DNA of 16,124 nt. It comes from Methylophaga sp. Lineage in GTDB: Bacteria > Pseudomonadota > Gammaproteobacteria > Nitrosococcales > Methylophagaceae. A model generated the notes under the pieces. It did no database searches and was not told the DNA's origin. It saw nothing but the letters and a program-made list of their open reading frames with translations. A program made the position numbers and the translations under genes. Each line of letters begins with the position of its first letter. Position 1 is the first letter of the stretch. The stretch covers positions 1-16,124 of the forward strand of contig WTAY01000167.1 of NCBI GenBank assembly GCA_013139345.1, written 5' to 3'. Below are positions 15,983-16,124 of the stretch, in pieces.

Positions 15983-16124
15983 ATGAACCCTAAAATGATC
16001 ACACTTGGTATCTTTGCAGCAACAGCATTAACGGTTACTTTCTTTCCAACAATACAACACGCATTGGCAAATACAACACCACCTGTCATTGTTACCCCAC
16101 CCGTAATACAAGGGCCAATAGCGA
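15983..16124 (+). CDS. N-terminus of an exported protein, cut by the window end
   Basis: An open frame starts at the ATG at 15983, 11 nt after the preceding stop codon, with AGGA at 15970-15973 as a possible ribosome binding site, and runs to the window edge (47 codons seen). The first 29 residues form a signal peptide: MNPK, a hydrophobic core (ITLGIFAATALTVTFF), and a likely cleavage site after ALA. The mature part begins NTTPPVIVTPPVIQGP, a proline/valine-rich repeat-like stretch typical of a linker. It is probably the third gene of the pspA-like operon and would be periplasmic, outer-membrane or secreted. Its family cannot be told from this fragment. Confidence 0.6.
   Translation, partial: MNPKMITLGIFAATALTVTFFPTIQHALANTTPPVIVTPPVIQGPIA

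Overview
The window looks like chromosomal DNA from a gammaproteobacterium. ClpB is 857 residues, the same length as the E. coli protein and closely alike along it. CoaBC, YbgI/Nif3, CheR and a YbbO-like reductase are also of gammaproteobacterial type. The DNA is AT-rich by eye. A marine Thiotrichales-type lineage (Methylophaga or Cycloclasticus-like) is my guess, not something the sequence proves. Gene packing is dense, no stretch over 300 bases lacks a gene, and I see no tRNA, rRNA, CRISPR array, insertion sequence or phage gene.

Layout. (1) Positions 2-3325, minus strand: a tight probable operon ybgI/nif3 - yihY - coaBC (metal-centre protein, inner-membrane protein, coenzyme A biosynthesis). 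(2) 3415-4077, plus strand: a DUF4126 membrane protein whose stop codon overlaps that of the convergent cheR (4074-4904, minus). (3) 5098-8267, plus strand: a 758-residue DUF1631 protein, divergent from cheR, then a short-chain dehydrogenase. A perfect 17-bp palindrome sits over the likely promoter of the DUF1631 gene. (4) 8297-11837, minus strand: clpB followed by a formate/nitrite-family channel. clpB has a convincing sigma-32 type heat-shock promoter, a clear intrinsic terminator and a conserved internal GTG start. (5) 11926-14729, minus strand: an OmpR-type response regulator and its unusual 699-residue sensor kinase. (6) 14872 to the window end, plus strand: a divergent operon of a short PspA/IM30-like protein, a multi-pass membrane protein joined by an ATGA overlap, and the start of an exported protein cut off by the window edge.

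The most interesting part is 11926-16124. A two-component system is divergent from a pspA-like operon, with an 11-bp-spaced TGTAAA direct repeat between them. This suggests an envelope-stress module in which PspA is controlled by a two-component system, not by PspF and sigma-54. The kinase sensor region carries a long, charged, low-complexity segment predicted to lie in the periplasm. The remaining genes are ordinary housekeeping genes, with some regulatory details worth checking.
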